The notes under the pieces: model-generated
Told to the model about the DNA's origin: nothing
Database searches by the model: none
Seen by the model: the letters and a program-made list of their open reading frames with translations, nothing else
Part shown: in pieces, positions 17,968 to 26,826 of the stretch
How the letters are laid out: each line of letters opens with the position of its first letter
Position numbering within the stretch: position 1 is the first letter of the stretch
Translations under genes and position numbers: made by a program
Assembly: GCA_020442425.1 (NCBI GenBank)
Contig: JAGRKB010000037.1
Coordinates: 1 to 51,546 of the forward strand
From: Alphaproteobacteria bacterium
GTDB taxonomy: Bacteria > Pseudomonadota > Alphaproteobacteria > Micavibrionales > Micavibrionaceae
Reading direction: 5' to 3'
DNA: 51,546 nt

Positions 17968-20172
17968 ATGTCACAAGAACTCGTACAACAGGATTTATCG
18001 GCTTATGTCGAGATTACCGAGAAGGGAAATTATGCTGTGACCTTGATGGTTGATGGCGTTCATTGTGCTGCTTGTATTCAAAAAATCGAATCTGCTGTTT
18101 CTCAATTGTCTCCCGTATCCTATGTGCGGTTGAACTTCTCAACGAAAAGATTGAGAATTGAGTGGAGTGGGGCTTCCGAATTTTCTAACAAAATTGCACA
18201 AGCTGTTTCAGATCAGGGATATAAAGTTCATCCCTATGACCCCAAAGCCATTCAGGCCGAAAGCGATGAGGAAGAGCGTCAATTGCAATTGTGTCTTGGT
18301 GTGGCTGCATTTGCTATGGGCAACATCATGATGATCTCTGTGGCTTTGTGGTCATCTTCGCTCGAGGTTATGGGGATTGGAACACGTGATTTGATGCACT
18401 GGATTTCCGGATTGATTGCTATTCCGAGTGTTTATTATGCCGGACAACCGTTCTTTCGTTCTGCTTGGTCGGTCTTGAAACAGGGTAAAGCCAATATGGA
18501 TGTCCCGATTTCATTGGGCGTTTTGGGGGCTGTCTTGGTCAGCATTTGGCAAGTGGCTACTCATGGAGAGGATGCTTATTTCGATTCTGCCGTCATGCTT
18601 TTGTTCTTTTTGCTGATCGGGCGGTATCTGGATTTTCGTGCGCGTCGTAAAGCGCGTGGGGCGGCTTCTGATTTACTGGCTATGATGGCGGGGACGGCTA
18701 TTCTTATTCAAGATGACGGATCCCAGAAATCTGTACCTATTCGGGATTTGAAGGAAGGAATGACTGTTCTTGTTCCTATGGGGCAGCGCATTCCCGCAGA
18801 TTCTATTGTCCTTGAAGGGGCTTCGGAGATTGATACATCTCTTGTTACCGGCGAGACTTTGCCGCGCGCTACCAAGGTTGGTGAGCAAGTTTATGCTGGG
18901 ACTACCAATTTGTCTGCTCCTTTGAAATTGAAAGTTCGCTCTGCTGCCAATGATTCTTTGTTGTCCGAGATTGTGCGTCTTATGGAGAAGGCCGAGCAAG
19001 GGCAGGCAAAGTATGTTCGGTTGGCTGATCGTGCCGCAAGATTTTATACTCCTGCTGTTCATACCTTGGCTGCGGCTACTTTTTTAGGCTGGTGGATTTT
19101 AGGAGGTGTTGATGTTCCTCATGCTATCTTGCTTGCGGTAACGGTACTTATTATTACTTGCCCCTGTGCGCTTGGTCTTGCGGTTCCTGTTGTTCAAGTG
19201 CTCGCTAGCGGACGTTTGATGAAAAATCACATTCTGGTCAAGTCCGGTGACGCTTTGGAGCGATTGGCCGAGATTGATACTATTTTACTTGATAAAACCG
19301 GAACGCTTACACTCGGCAAGCCTGTTTTGGTGAATGGGAAGGCTGTTCCGAGAGAGCAGATGCAGTTGGCAGCTTCTATGGCTGTGTTTAGCTTTCACCC
19401 TTTGTCGCAGGCTTTGGTTAAGGCTTATGAAGCGATGACAATCGGCGGGAAGTCTCCCGAGATGGTCGATGTCGGGTCTGTTAAAGAATATCCCGGTCAA
19501 GGACTTGAAGCATATTATCAGAACAAGCGCTTACGTCTCGGGTCTTGTCATTGGTGTGGTGATCGCAGTGCCGGAAGTCATACATCTCAGGAAATTTGGC
19601 TCGAGATTGACGGGACACCTGCCATGTGCTTCCTGTTCGAAGATCAATTGCGGCCTGATGCTAAAGAGACGATAGCAGCTTTGAAGTCTTTGGATATTCG
19701 ACCCGTTCTGATTTCCGGAGATCGTGAGGAAGTCGCTCGTCATGTGGCGGCTGAACTTGGTATCGAAGATGTTCGGGGGGAGATGACCCCTGTTGATAAA
19801 TTTTCCCGTATGGAAATTTTAAAAAAGGACGGGCACAAAGTGGCTATGATCGGTGACGGGTTAAATGATGCGCCGACTATTGCGGGGGCTGATGTTTCCA
19901 TTTCTCCGTCTTCTGCGATTGATATGACACAAAATGCTGCCGATATTGTCTTTATGGGCGAAGGGCTTGGGGCCGTTGTTACGGCTTATAAGACTGCCGT
20001 TTTTTCGAACAAGTTGGTGCGCGAGAATTTTTTGCTGGCTGTTGCCTATAATGTTGTGGCGGTTCCCCTTGCTGTGCTCGGGTTTGTTACGCCCTTGGTT
20101 GCGGCAATTGCGATGTCAGGATCTTCGCTGATTGTTATTGCCAATTCATTTCGTTTGACCCGAATGCGCTAA
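17968..20172 (+). CDS. ccoI: Copper-translocating P-type ATPase CcoI/FixI
   Basis: CcoI is the P1B-type ATPase that exports copper for insertion into the CuB site of cbb3 oxidase. The 734 residues start with a heavy-metal-associated domain carrying a CAAC site (within GVHCAAC, about residues 32-38). The transmembrane copper site CPC is at 398-400, the phosphorylated aspartate is in DKTGTLT beginning at about 442, and GDGLNDAPTI is the hinge motif. About eight membrane segments are present. It follows ccoH by 27 bases and precedes ccoS. Confidence 0.97.
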   Translation: MSQELVQQDLSAYVEITEKGNYAVTLMVDGVHCAACIQKIESAVSQLSPVSYVRLNFSTKRLRIEWSGASEFSNKIAQAVSDQGYKVHPYDPKAIQAESDEEERQLQLCLGVAAFAMGNIMMISVALWSSSLEVMGIGTRDLMHWISGLIAIPSVYYAGQPFFRSAWSVLKQGKANMDVPISLGVLGAVLVSIWQVATHGEDAYFDSAVMLLFFLLIGRYLDFRARRKARGAASDLLAMMAGTAILIQDDGSQKSVPIRDLKEGMTVLVPMGQRIPADSIVLEGASEIDTSLVTGETLPRATKVGEQVYAGTTNLSAPLKLKVRSAANDSLLSEIVRLMEKAEQGQAKYVRLADRAARFYTPAVHTLAAATFLGWWILGGVDVPHAILLAVTVLIITCPCALGLAVPVVQVLASGRLMKNHILVKSGDALERLAEIDTILLDKTGTLTLGKPVLVNGKAVPREQMQLAASMAVFSFHPLSQALVKAYEAMTIGGKSPEMVDVGSVKEYPGQGLEAYYQNKRLRLGSCHWCGDRSAGSHTSQEIWLEIDGTPAMCFLFEDQLRPDAKETIAALKSLDIRPVLISGDREEVARHVAAELGIEDVRGEMTPVDKFSRMEILKKDGHKVAMIGDGLNDAPTIAGADVSISPSSAIDMTQNAADIVFMGEGLGAVVTAYKTAVFSNKLVRENFLLAVAYNVVAVPLAVLGFVTPLVAAIAMSGSSLIVIANSFRLTRMR

Positions 20173-20237
20173 TTCTTTTATTTTTGAGGCGCATGGCTGA
20201 TCTTGAAATTCATTCTTCAGTCCATTATGATTGCCGC

Positions 20238-20429
20238 ATGGATGTTTTAGAATTTCTTATTCCTTTGGCGTTGTTGCTGGGTGGCATTGGGCTTGTCTTT
20301 TTTGTCTGGTCAATCAAGACGGGGCAGTATGATGATCTGGATGGGGCTGCTCATCGCATTCTGATTGATGATGATGTTCCCCCTCAATCAACAAAGCGTG
20401 ATGATTCTAGTCCAGATCGCGGAGAATAG
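20238..20429 (+). CDS. ccoS: cbb3 oxidase maturation protein CcoS/FixS
   Basis: A small protein of 63 residues with one membrane segment and the family signature in order: FLIPLALLLGGIGLVFFVW, then KTGQYDDLDG, then a RILIDDD motif. CcoS is needed for cofactor insertion into cbb3 oxidase. The start at 20238 fits the family; an ATG at 20193 would add 15 residues. Its last 23 bases overlap the end of the convergent thioredoxin-like gene. Confidence 0.92.
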   Translation: MDVLEFLIPLALLLGGIGLVFFVWSIKTGQYDDLDGAAHRILIDDDVPPQSTKRDDSSPDRGE

Positions 20430-20967
20430 ATTTTATCTCTTCGCCGTTCCAATCTGTATCGCCGACGATTTTATGGGCTAGTGTTCCTGTGCTGGAGATA
20501 ATAAGGGTTTCAGGTAGTTTGTAAGTTTGAAAGATATCGGCGGTGATCTTTCCCTTATTGTCTTTTGCAACAATAATGTTTTTGTTTCTTAAGGTTTCTT
20601 TTGTCTCGGGAGATTGTTTTTCAAGGAATCTTGAAATGGCTTCTTGATTGGTATCACTCGAGAGAAAGAGAATGGTGATTTCCGGATTGTCTTTTGCCAG
20701 TTTGACAAGCTTCGGGAATTCTACAACGCAAGGGGCACACCAAGTTGCCCAGAAATTCAGGATTAGCTTCTCCCCCCTGTTTTCTGACGTGCGGAATAGT
20801 TTTCCGTTGATGTCTGTGATTTCAAAATCGGGTAAATGTGAAAGCGGAACGCGCTCTTGTGCTGTGATTGGAACTGATTTTATTTCCGGTGGAGAAGCAT
20901 TGTCCAACCACAAGGTTAGGATTGCTCCAAGAAGAATAAAGATAATCAAGATGGCTGCGTTTTTCAT
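20407..20967 (-). CDS. TlpA/ResA-like thiol-disulfide oxidoreductase
   Basis: A 186-residue membrane-anchored thioredoxin. A signal anchor (residues 4-22) is followed by a redoxin domain with the active-site WATWCAPC near residues 72-79. It is the last gene of a ccsB-ccsA-thioredoxin operon and overlaps ccsA by four bases. In System II cytochrome maturation such proteins (ResA/CcsX) reduce the CxxCH cysteines of apocytochromes so that haem can be attached. TlpA or DsbE/CcmG are other names for the same fold; context favours the ResA-like role. Confidence 0.88.
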   Translation of the reverse strand: MKNAAILIIFILLGAILTLWLDNASPPEIKSVPITAQERVPLSHLPDFEITDINGKLFRTSENRGEKLILNFWATWCAPCVVEFPKLVKLAKDNPEITILFLSSDTNQEAISRFLEKQSPETKETLRNKNIIVAKDNKGKITADIFQTYKLPETLIISSTGTLAHKIVGDTDWNGEEIKSILRDLD

Positions 20968-22817
20968 GCAAGGGTCTTTTTTCTAATAATTAGGGAGAGG
21001 GTTGTAATAAGACCTGCTTCGAGAAGTGTGAACAGGCCTAATCCCCAAAACAAGCCTTCGGTAAAACCATAGGAATGGAGGCCGACACCTAAAAGATTGA
21101 CTCCAATCCATGCTGTTCCCACGATGACTGACAAAAAGGCATAGCCCATAGTGGCTTGAGTGCTTGTAAATTGGCCAGCGATTCTGCTGTGGATGATCCA
21201 GACGAGCCAGAGAACAATCAGTAAGGCTCCGTTTTCTTTCGGGTCCCAGCCCCAGAAACGCCCCCAGGATTGATCGGCCCAAATGCCGCCGAGAATTGTT
21301 CCTGTTGCTGTAAACAAAAGGGCTGTGATGGCTAGAGTGTTTTGAGCGTGTTGAAGGTTCTTTATAATGTCTTTGGTCAAGCGTCCGAGGGCTTGCCCTA
21401 AAAGCAACATGTGAGCGATGACAGATGTTACCAGACACCAGCCATAGCCGATGGTGATACACAGAACATGCGTTGTCAGCCAGAATTGCGTATTGAGAAC
21501 GGCTGATAGAACTTTCATATTGTCGCCTTCATCTGCCATAGAAAGTGCCAAAAGTCCGATCGTTGTGCCGACAAAGCCCGCGCTGAGTAACCCTAACAGG
21601 TTCTTCATTCTCCATTCCATGAGAAGTGCAAAAAGTGGTGCGACGAGGCCTACAAACAGAATCGATTCATATAATGTTCCGACCGGTGGGCGATTTAAGA
21701 CAATAATTCTTGTGCATACTCCGCCTGCCTCTAGTGTAATGGCTATGATTGCGGCGAAGATCGAAAGCCAGCTCAAGGATCTCTTGTGATGGAATGTGAT
21801 TGATGCGAGAGCTAATAAAAAGGAAAAAGCATAAAAAATCAACGATGTCTGGAAGGGCTTGATTTTGTTATACAAGAGTTCCGGTGTTGTCTTTATTTTT
21901 GCCTGATTCAGTAGAGACTGTGTTGTCTTGTTCCATGTCGTTGTGTCTGTTTCGCGCCAGCTTTGTGCCAGTAATTCCCATTCTTTGATAACGGGGCTGC
22001 TCTCCCATGTGGCTTGGCCTGATTGAATTAGTTCCCATGGCGCGAGATAGTCCCCGTCATTTATAGGCGACGGGATGACCCGAAAAAGGCTGTTTCCTTC
22101 TGCTGCTGATTCAATGGTTCTGATTTGTAACCCAAGTATGGCTATCCTTTGTTCCTTTTCCGAGTAGGTTTCCGGATTGTTTCCTTTGGTGTCGATTATA
22201 TTCCGAATTGAATCTTCTATATCGATGGCGTGTTTTTTCAAGACAAGGTAGTTGACCGTTTCCGGGTTGATTTCTTCTTTGTATTGGTCGGGTAAATCGA
22301 CATTGAGTGGCAATAATAAAGAGAGAGAGCGTAGAAGTTGCGTATATTCCAAAGCATTTTCATGAAGCGTTAGCAGAGCAGTCTGTTCACTCGAGAGGTT
22401 TTGTTTCGGAACATTGATAAGCTGTTCAACCGTAGGGAAAGTTTTTTGCAGCCCTTTTGTTAATTCTGTGAAGGCATAAAGGGGCTTTTTTCTCTCTTCC
22501 AATCCCATCAAGTGACGAATTTCCGAATTTTCAATTTTAAAAATTCTATCATTGCTGGCTGTTGCCGGATCAAAGACAGTGTGCGCGAGCCATGTGGTTG
22601 CATCTTGATGTTCGAATGACTGTTTCCCTGAAAATCGTACAAGTTCTGCCTGAGCGAAGGTTTCGATGGGTTTCAAGCGACCTTCGTGCATGATGGGTAG
22701 CGCTTTGAATTTTTCAATAGAGAGCGGCGATATTTTCTGCTCTTGTGCCCATACAAGATTGGACACGTATAAAAAAGAGAGGGTCATCAAGAAGAAAGCG
22801 AAGAGGAAATGTTTCAT
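20964..22817 (-). CDS. ccsA: System II cytochrome c biogenesis protein CcsA
   Basis: CcsA is the haem-handling membrane protein of System II cytochrome c maturation. The C-terminal half has about eight membrane segments and the tryptophan-rich haem motif WGRFWGWDPKE at about residues 517-527. GGVCTRIIVLNRPPVGTLYES and HVLCITIGYGW hold candidate haem-ligand histidines. The 617-residue length reflects a large N-terminal periplasmic part after a signal peptide. It is not fused to CcsB but overlaps it by four bases, so coupled translation is expected. The region resembles N-terminally extended CcsA forms. Confidence 0.9.
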   Translation of the reverse strand: MKHFLFAFFLMTLSFLYVSNLVWAQEQKISPLSIEKFKALPIMHEGRLKPIETFAQAELVRFSGKQSFEHQDATTWLAHTVFDPATASNDRIFKIENSEIRHLMGLEERKKPLYAFTELTKGLQKTFPTVEQLINVPKQNLSSEQTALLTLHENALEYTQLLRSLSLLLPLNVDLPDQYKEEINPETVNYLVLKKHAIDIEDSIRNIIDTKGNNPETYSEKEQRIAILGLQIRTIESAAEGNSLFRVIPSPINDGDYLAPWELIQSGQATWESSPVIKEWELLAQSWRETDTTTWNKTTQSLLNQAKIKTTPELLYNKIKPFQTSLIFYAFSFLLALASITFHHKRSLSWLSIFAAIIAITLEAGGVCTRIIVLNRPPVGTLYESILFVGLVAPLFALLMEWRMKNLLGLLSAGFVGTTIGLLALSMADEGDNMKVLSAVLNTQFWLTTHVLCITIGYGWCLVTSVIAHMLLLGQALGRLTKDIIKNLQHAQNTLAITALLFTATGTILGGIWADQSWGRFWGWDPKENGALLIVLWLVWIIHSRIAGQFTSTQATMGYAFLSVIVGTAWIGVNLLGVGLHSYGFTEGLFWGLGLFTLLEAGLITTLSLIIRKKTLA

Positions 22818-23974
22818 CTTGCCGCCTCTTCTTTATGCGTTGACTTTTTAAGACCGGTCAGGCGAATGACTAGATGGATGATTAAGCCTAGGGCAATAAT
22901 CAGGCTGGCCAGATAGGGGAAAATGCGACCCTTGTTATTAACAACAGCCAGAACGGTGTGAGGTTTGTCACCGTTCAAATCGAAGGAAGACTGGTAGAGT
23001 GTAAAACCCCGATAGCGCAACGGTTCGTTCATCTCGATTTTTGCCGGAAAGTTATTGCCCGTTTCTTCGTCTATGATTTTTATCCATGAAGTGTAGGCGC
23101 TCGCCATATCTGTTCCCGGGTGCATATCGCGCTCAAAGCGTATAAGTTTGACGGCAAATGGAAGCGGACGTTTGGCGCGCTCCAATTCTATGGTTATGGT
23201 TTGTTCGTCATCAATATCCAGTACGGGAGGTTTCGGGAAGCCGACGAAGGTTAGGTATTTGCCGTTGATATCTTCATCCTTTGCTCCGTTTATAGTGAAT
23301 TCAATACCAGTTAGGTTTTTTTCATCCGTCGAGTCTGCTGGAGCTTTATTCAACATCATGCGGTTGCCGGGACTGTGCCAGCCTTCCTGCTCGCTCTGAG
23401 GTCGCATCGAAATGCTGCAATTGAAGCAGTATTTGTCAATGGTTAGAGTCACGGGCATCGTTGGCAGTTCGATCCGTAGTGCATCATGCAGATTTTCGTG
23501 CGGGATTGTTACGAACGGCCTGCCTTCTGTATCATAAACCACTAAATTTCTGCTGTGGTAATCTTCAACGATGTTGCTTTGGTCTCCTTGGCCAACCATT
23601 AAAAAACCTTCTTGGGAAGTGAGGGCTGTCATTACGCCGCCAAATACCAGAAGCAAAACGCCAAAGTGCGAGAGGATTGAACCGGATCTTTGCCAAGACC
23701 ATTCACTACGGAATAAAAATTTACAGGTCAGGTTGACCAGAAATATCCCCATGATGGTTAGACCCGCCGGAATCGGAATGGTGAACGTTTTTGGGCCAAT
23801 CCATGTATAAAAAGATCCGAAATATTCTTCTTGAGCCGCGTAGAGCCCTATATTTTTTTGTGCAACCGTCCCGAGTATCAGGAGCGCCATCATAAGCGGC
23901 AATACCCAGAACAGTATGTCGGGTCGTGCGAGCCTGAGGCCGATTTTTTGCAGGGATGTCCAGATTGCTTGCAT
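22814..23974 (-). CDS. ccsB: System II cytochrome c biogenesis protein CcsB/ResB
   Basis: A 386-residue ResB-family protein, partner of CcsA in exporting haem and joining it to CxxCH motifs. Three membrane segments lie in the N-terminal 110 residues (including ILFWVLPLMMALLILGTVAQ), then a large periplasmic domain, then a final membrane segment near the C-terminus. FRYGF-like text is present as LRYRGFTLYQSSFD, a strong ResB marker. The ATG at 23974 is preferred to a TTG two codons upstream. It heads the ccsB-ccsA-thioredoxin operon. Confidence 0.9.
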   Translation of the reverse strand: MQAIWTSLQKIGLRLARPDILFWVLPLMMALLILGTVAQKNIGLYAAQEEYFGSFYTWIGPKTFTIPIPAGLTIMGIFLVNLTCKFLFRSEWSWQRSGSILSHFGVLLLVFGGVMTALTSQEGFLMVGQGDQSNIVEDYHSRNLVVYDTEGRPFVTIPHENLHDALRIELPTMPVTLTIDKYCFNCSISMRPQSEQEGWHSPGNRMMLNKAPADSTDEKNLTGIEFTINGAKDEDINGKYLTFVGFPKPPVLDIDDEQTITIELERAKRPLPFAVKLIRFERDMHPGTDMASAYTSWIKIIDEETGNNFPAKIEMNEPLRYRGFTLYQSSFDLNGDKPHTVLAVVNNKGRIFPYLASLIIALGLIIHLVIRLTGLKKSTHKEEAAR

Positions 23975-23984
23975 GGGCAATATT

Positions 23985-24089
23985 TATAGTCTTTTCACTT
24001 AAACTTTGTACATCGTTATTGCGCCCTATCCTAGATTCACTAGGTGTCGTCCCTTGTTTCTTGTACAAAAGTTAATTGGCTTGACTATA
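23985..24089. repeat. Imperfect 105-base palindrome with TATAGTC ends
   Basis: The segment begins TATAGTC and ends with its complement GACTATA. Inside, CACTTAAACTTTGTACA on the left matches the complement of the right arm at about 14 of 17 positions, and the centre is CCTAG-N5-CTAGG at 24030-24044. It ends 11 bases from the ccsB start, so it lies in the leader or promoter. The same terminal heptamer bounds the larger palindrome at 27908-28058. Whether they are one element family is unproved. Confidence 0.4.
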
Positions 24090-24139
24090 GCCTATTATGC
24101 CGCAATTTCAAAGATGTATGGTTCTTATATTCGTCAGTG

Positions 24140-24805
24140 TTAGTCGCGCTCATAGATCGGAGTAGGCTCTTTGCTTATTCCTGTGACCGGGGCAATGGAA
24201 AATCCCGGCAAACGTGAATATTCTGCTTTCTCATGTGGTAATACTCCGACAGAAGCCGATTCTCCTACCACCAGACCAGATCCGTCTTTCAAAGAGGCGG
24301 TCAGAAGATAGAAACCTTTCAAATCCATGTCTTCGACATAGGTGAAGGTGTCTAAAGATTTTGCTTTATCAAGCGCAGCCTGATTGGTAAGCGGCTGGCT
24401 GTCAATGTTCAAGATTGAGCCCATATCCGCAGTGGTGGTTAGGGTAATATTTTTCTGGATCAAGGCTTGGCGGACATAATGATCCAGAGCCAAATCCTGA
24501 TTGGTGACAGGCGCTGTGGTTATGATATTAATCGCGGTTCCGTCTGTCGGGAGGACTGTGCTTAAGCCATCGACAAGTTCGAAGACAGCGCCTTGCCAAG
24601 CAGCAGTATTATCAGCCAGCTTGTTTGTATCTTTAATTTCGGCTTCTTCGATCCATGGAGAGCTTGGTATAGGGGACGTGATTTGAGAACTGTCTTGATA
24701 GCTGTAGCCTTTGGGAACCCACTGGTTGGAAATTTGGGGGGTACAGGCACTTAGAGTCGTCAGAGATGCTGAAACGAGTAGGCCGGTCAGGATACGATAT
24801 GTCAT
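24140..24805 (-). CDS. Putative lipoprotein of unknown function
   Basis: A 221-residue secreted protein. The N-terminus is a lipoprotein signal ending LSAC (Cys21), so it should be lipid-anchored in the periplasm. The mature part has no motif I recognise; it contains a conserved-looking domain with PTDGTAINIITTAPV and ends in a proline-rich tail. It is on the same strand as hldE and the ccs genes but separated from both by more than 100 bases, so it may be its own unit. Confidence 0.7.
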   Translation of the reverse strand: MTYRILTGLLVSASLTTLSACTPQISNQWVPKGYSYQDSSQITSPIPSSPWIEEAEIKDTNKLADNTAAWQGAVFELVDGLSTVLPTDGTAINIITTAPVTNQDLALDHYVRQALIQKNITLTTTADMGSILNIDSQPLTNQAALDKAKSLDTFTYVEDMDLKGFYLLTASLKDGSGLVVGESASVGVLPHEKAEYSRLPGFSIAPVTGISKEPTPIYERD

Positions 24806-24919
24806 GGAGTCCTCTTTTAAACGGGCAGGGGCAAGTCAAATTATAGTGCGCATAGTCTATCAGGTCTTTTTGTTTCCGCAAAGGCTTTGGTTTGCATATC
24901 TTATTAAGAAAGAATGGAT

Positions 24920-26503
24920 TTATTCCGCCGCTTCGGGATTGTCGTTTATTTTTGCGATAATATTGGTTGTGCTAAGGCCTTGAGTTAAATCAATCAATTT
25001 TACTTCGCCACCATAAGACAGGACGGTTGGGACTTCCGGAATGGAGTCGAGCGTGTAATCTGCTCCTTTGAAGTATATGTCGGGTTTTAGATGCTGGATC
25101 AGCTTTTTAGCAGTTGAGTCGTCTCCGGCCTTTTCGGCTCCGAAAAAGACAACCAAATCAACTGATCCTAACGCTCCGAGGACGGTTGCTCTTGCATCTT
25201 GCGTGTTCACCGGACGGGCTGGCCCTTTCAGCAGGCGAACGGATTGATCGGTATTCAGGCCAAGAACCAGACGGTCACAATGGTTGCGGGCTTTGTTCAT
25301 GTAATTGACGTGACCTGCGTGTAAAATGTCAAAGCAGCCATTGGTGAAACCGACTTTAAGGCCGCGCGCGCGCCAACGGTCAACTTCTTCCAAGGCTTCT
25401 TGCCAAGTGCAAACTGGAGCACTTCTGGCTCGGTCAAGGGCAGAAAAGTCGCCTGAAGGTGTGATTTCAAGCTCGTGATGAGCATCTGTTAAAGCGTCGA
25501 TTAGTTCTTGCACTCTGATGGGGGCCGTTCCGACTTTACCGACGACAATGCCACCCGCAATATTGGCTAGTGACGCGGCCTCCAGTAATGCTGCGCCTGT
25601 GGCCAGACTCGCCGCAATTGTTGCAATAACCGTATCGCCTGCACCGGACACATCAAATACTTCACGGGCGTGGGTGCGAAGGTGGTAGGGGCGTTCGAAG
25701 TTCTCACCATCTTCTTTTTGCGCAATAATACTCATGCCGTCCTGAGATCTTGTTGCGATTACGGCTTTCACTCCGGATTGTCGAATCAGGCTTTCAGCGG
25801 CTATGACAATTTCATTGTCTGTTTCGGTTGGGGCATTATTTGTTGCTTCTGCCAGTTCCTTGCGGTTTGGTGTGACCAATGTTGCGCCTTTGTATTTCGA
25901 ATAATCGGCCCCTTTGGGGTCAACCAGTACGGGGATATTGTGAGCGTTTGCTAGAGATATAGCTGTATTGATAATTGTTTTTGTCAGGCAACCTTTGCCG
26001 TAGTCCGAAAGAATCAAAGCGTTGGCTTCGGGGATTTTTTGCTGCAGTTTTTCAAGTATTTCTGATTCCAATGCTGCAGTAATCGGGGCGGTGACTTCTT
26101 GATCTACGCGCAGCATTTGCTGATGCCCCGAGAGATATCTGATTTTAACTGTTGTTGGCGTTTGGTCGCGGATTACCAAAGATTCCCCTGTGCCTCCGGC
26201 GGCTTCGACTAGGCCTTTGACAATTTGTCCCTCGCGATCATCTCCGATAATAGCGATGATGTCGGCAGGACAGTTCAGGGAATATAGGTTGGATAAGACA
26301 TTTCCTGCTCCTCCGATCATGCGGTTTTCCTGTTTGGCTAGAAGAACAGGGATCGGACTTTCAGGAGAAATACGGGTTACATCACCGCGTACAAATCTGT
26401 CGAGCATTAAATCTCCGACAACCAAGACTTTGGAATTTCTTATTTTATCCAATATAGTCAATAGGTTGTCTCTATTTTGCGGGTCTGTTTTGGGCGTGCT
26501 CAT
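24920..26503 (-). CDS. hldE: Bifunctional heptose-7-phosphate kinase / heptose-1-phosphate adenylyltransferase
   Basis: HldE performs two steps in making ADP-heptose for the lipopolysaccharide inner core. Residues 15-340 are a ribokinase-type domain (VVGDLMLDRFV near the start, and DVSGAGDTVIATIAASLA with the catalytic aspartate). Residues 375-527 are the nucleotidyltransferase domain, with FTNGCFDILHAGHVNYM as the HxGH-type ATP site. The length of 527 residues is a little longer than typical. Presence of hldE implies a heptose-containing core. Confidence 0.96.
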   Translation of the reverse strand: MSTPKTDPQNRDNLLTILDKIRNSKVLVVGDLMLDRFVRGDVTRISPESPIPVLLAKQENRMIGGAGNVLSNLYSLNCPADIIAIIGDDREGQIVKGLVEAAGGTGESLVIRDQTPTTVKIRYLSGHQQMLRVDQEVTAPITAALESEILEKLQQKIPEANALILSDYGKGCLTKTIINTAISLANAHNIPVLVDPKGADYSKYKGATLVTPNRKELAEATNNAPTETDNEIVIAAESLIRQSGVKAVIATRSQDGMSIIAQKEDGENFERPYHLRTHAREVFDVSGAGDTVIATIAASLATGAALLEAASLANIAGGIVVGKVGTAPIRVQELIDALTDAHHELEITPSGDFSALDRARSAPVCTWQEALEEVDRWRARGLKVGFTNGCFDILHAGHVNYMNKARNHCDRLVLGLNTDQSVRLLKGPARPVNTQDARATVLGALGSVDLVVFFGAEKAGDDSTAKKLIQHLKPDIYFKGADYTLDSIPEVPTVLSYGGEVKLIDLTQGLSTTNIIAKINDNPEAAE

Positions 26504-26826
26504 GAATTCGCATGGTCCTTATGGCCAATATTTAAGGGCGGTCGGGTTTGCAGTCTTTCTCTTCCATTGGAAAGACTATAAAATTCTGTCTGTTTGGCTC
26601 TTTTCCTCGTTTTTAAGGGGATTTTCCTAGAGCTTTCTTAAGAGACTTCTTACATGGCATTTATGATTTGTCAACTTTTCCCGTGTTTAATGGGAAGAGA
26701 GGGATTTTTATAAGATCTCTCCGTAAAAAGCCGAAAATCGGCGCGTTGAACAGGAAAATTATAGTTTTCTCATTTTGGTATTCGTCCTTTGAGAAATGTT
26801 GGGTAAACACGATAGGGTTAGTATAA
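26504..26826. other. Intergenic region between divergent hldE and the LapG-like gene
   Basis: These 323 bases hold no convincing gene. They contain three small inverted repeats: AGTCTTTC at 26552-26559 pairing with GAAAGACT at 26570-26577, a TTCCC/GGGAA pair near 26678-26696, and GCCGA-AAA-TCGGC at 26730-26742. None is followed by a strong T-run. The region must carry both divergent promoters, but I could not identify convincing -35/-10 pairs. Confidence 0.4.
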
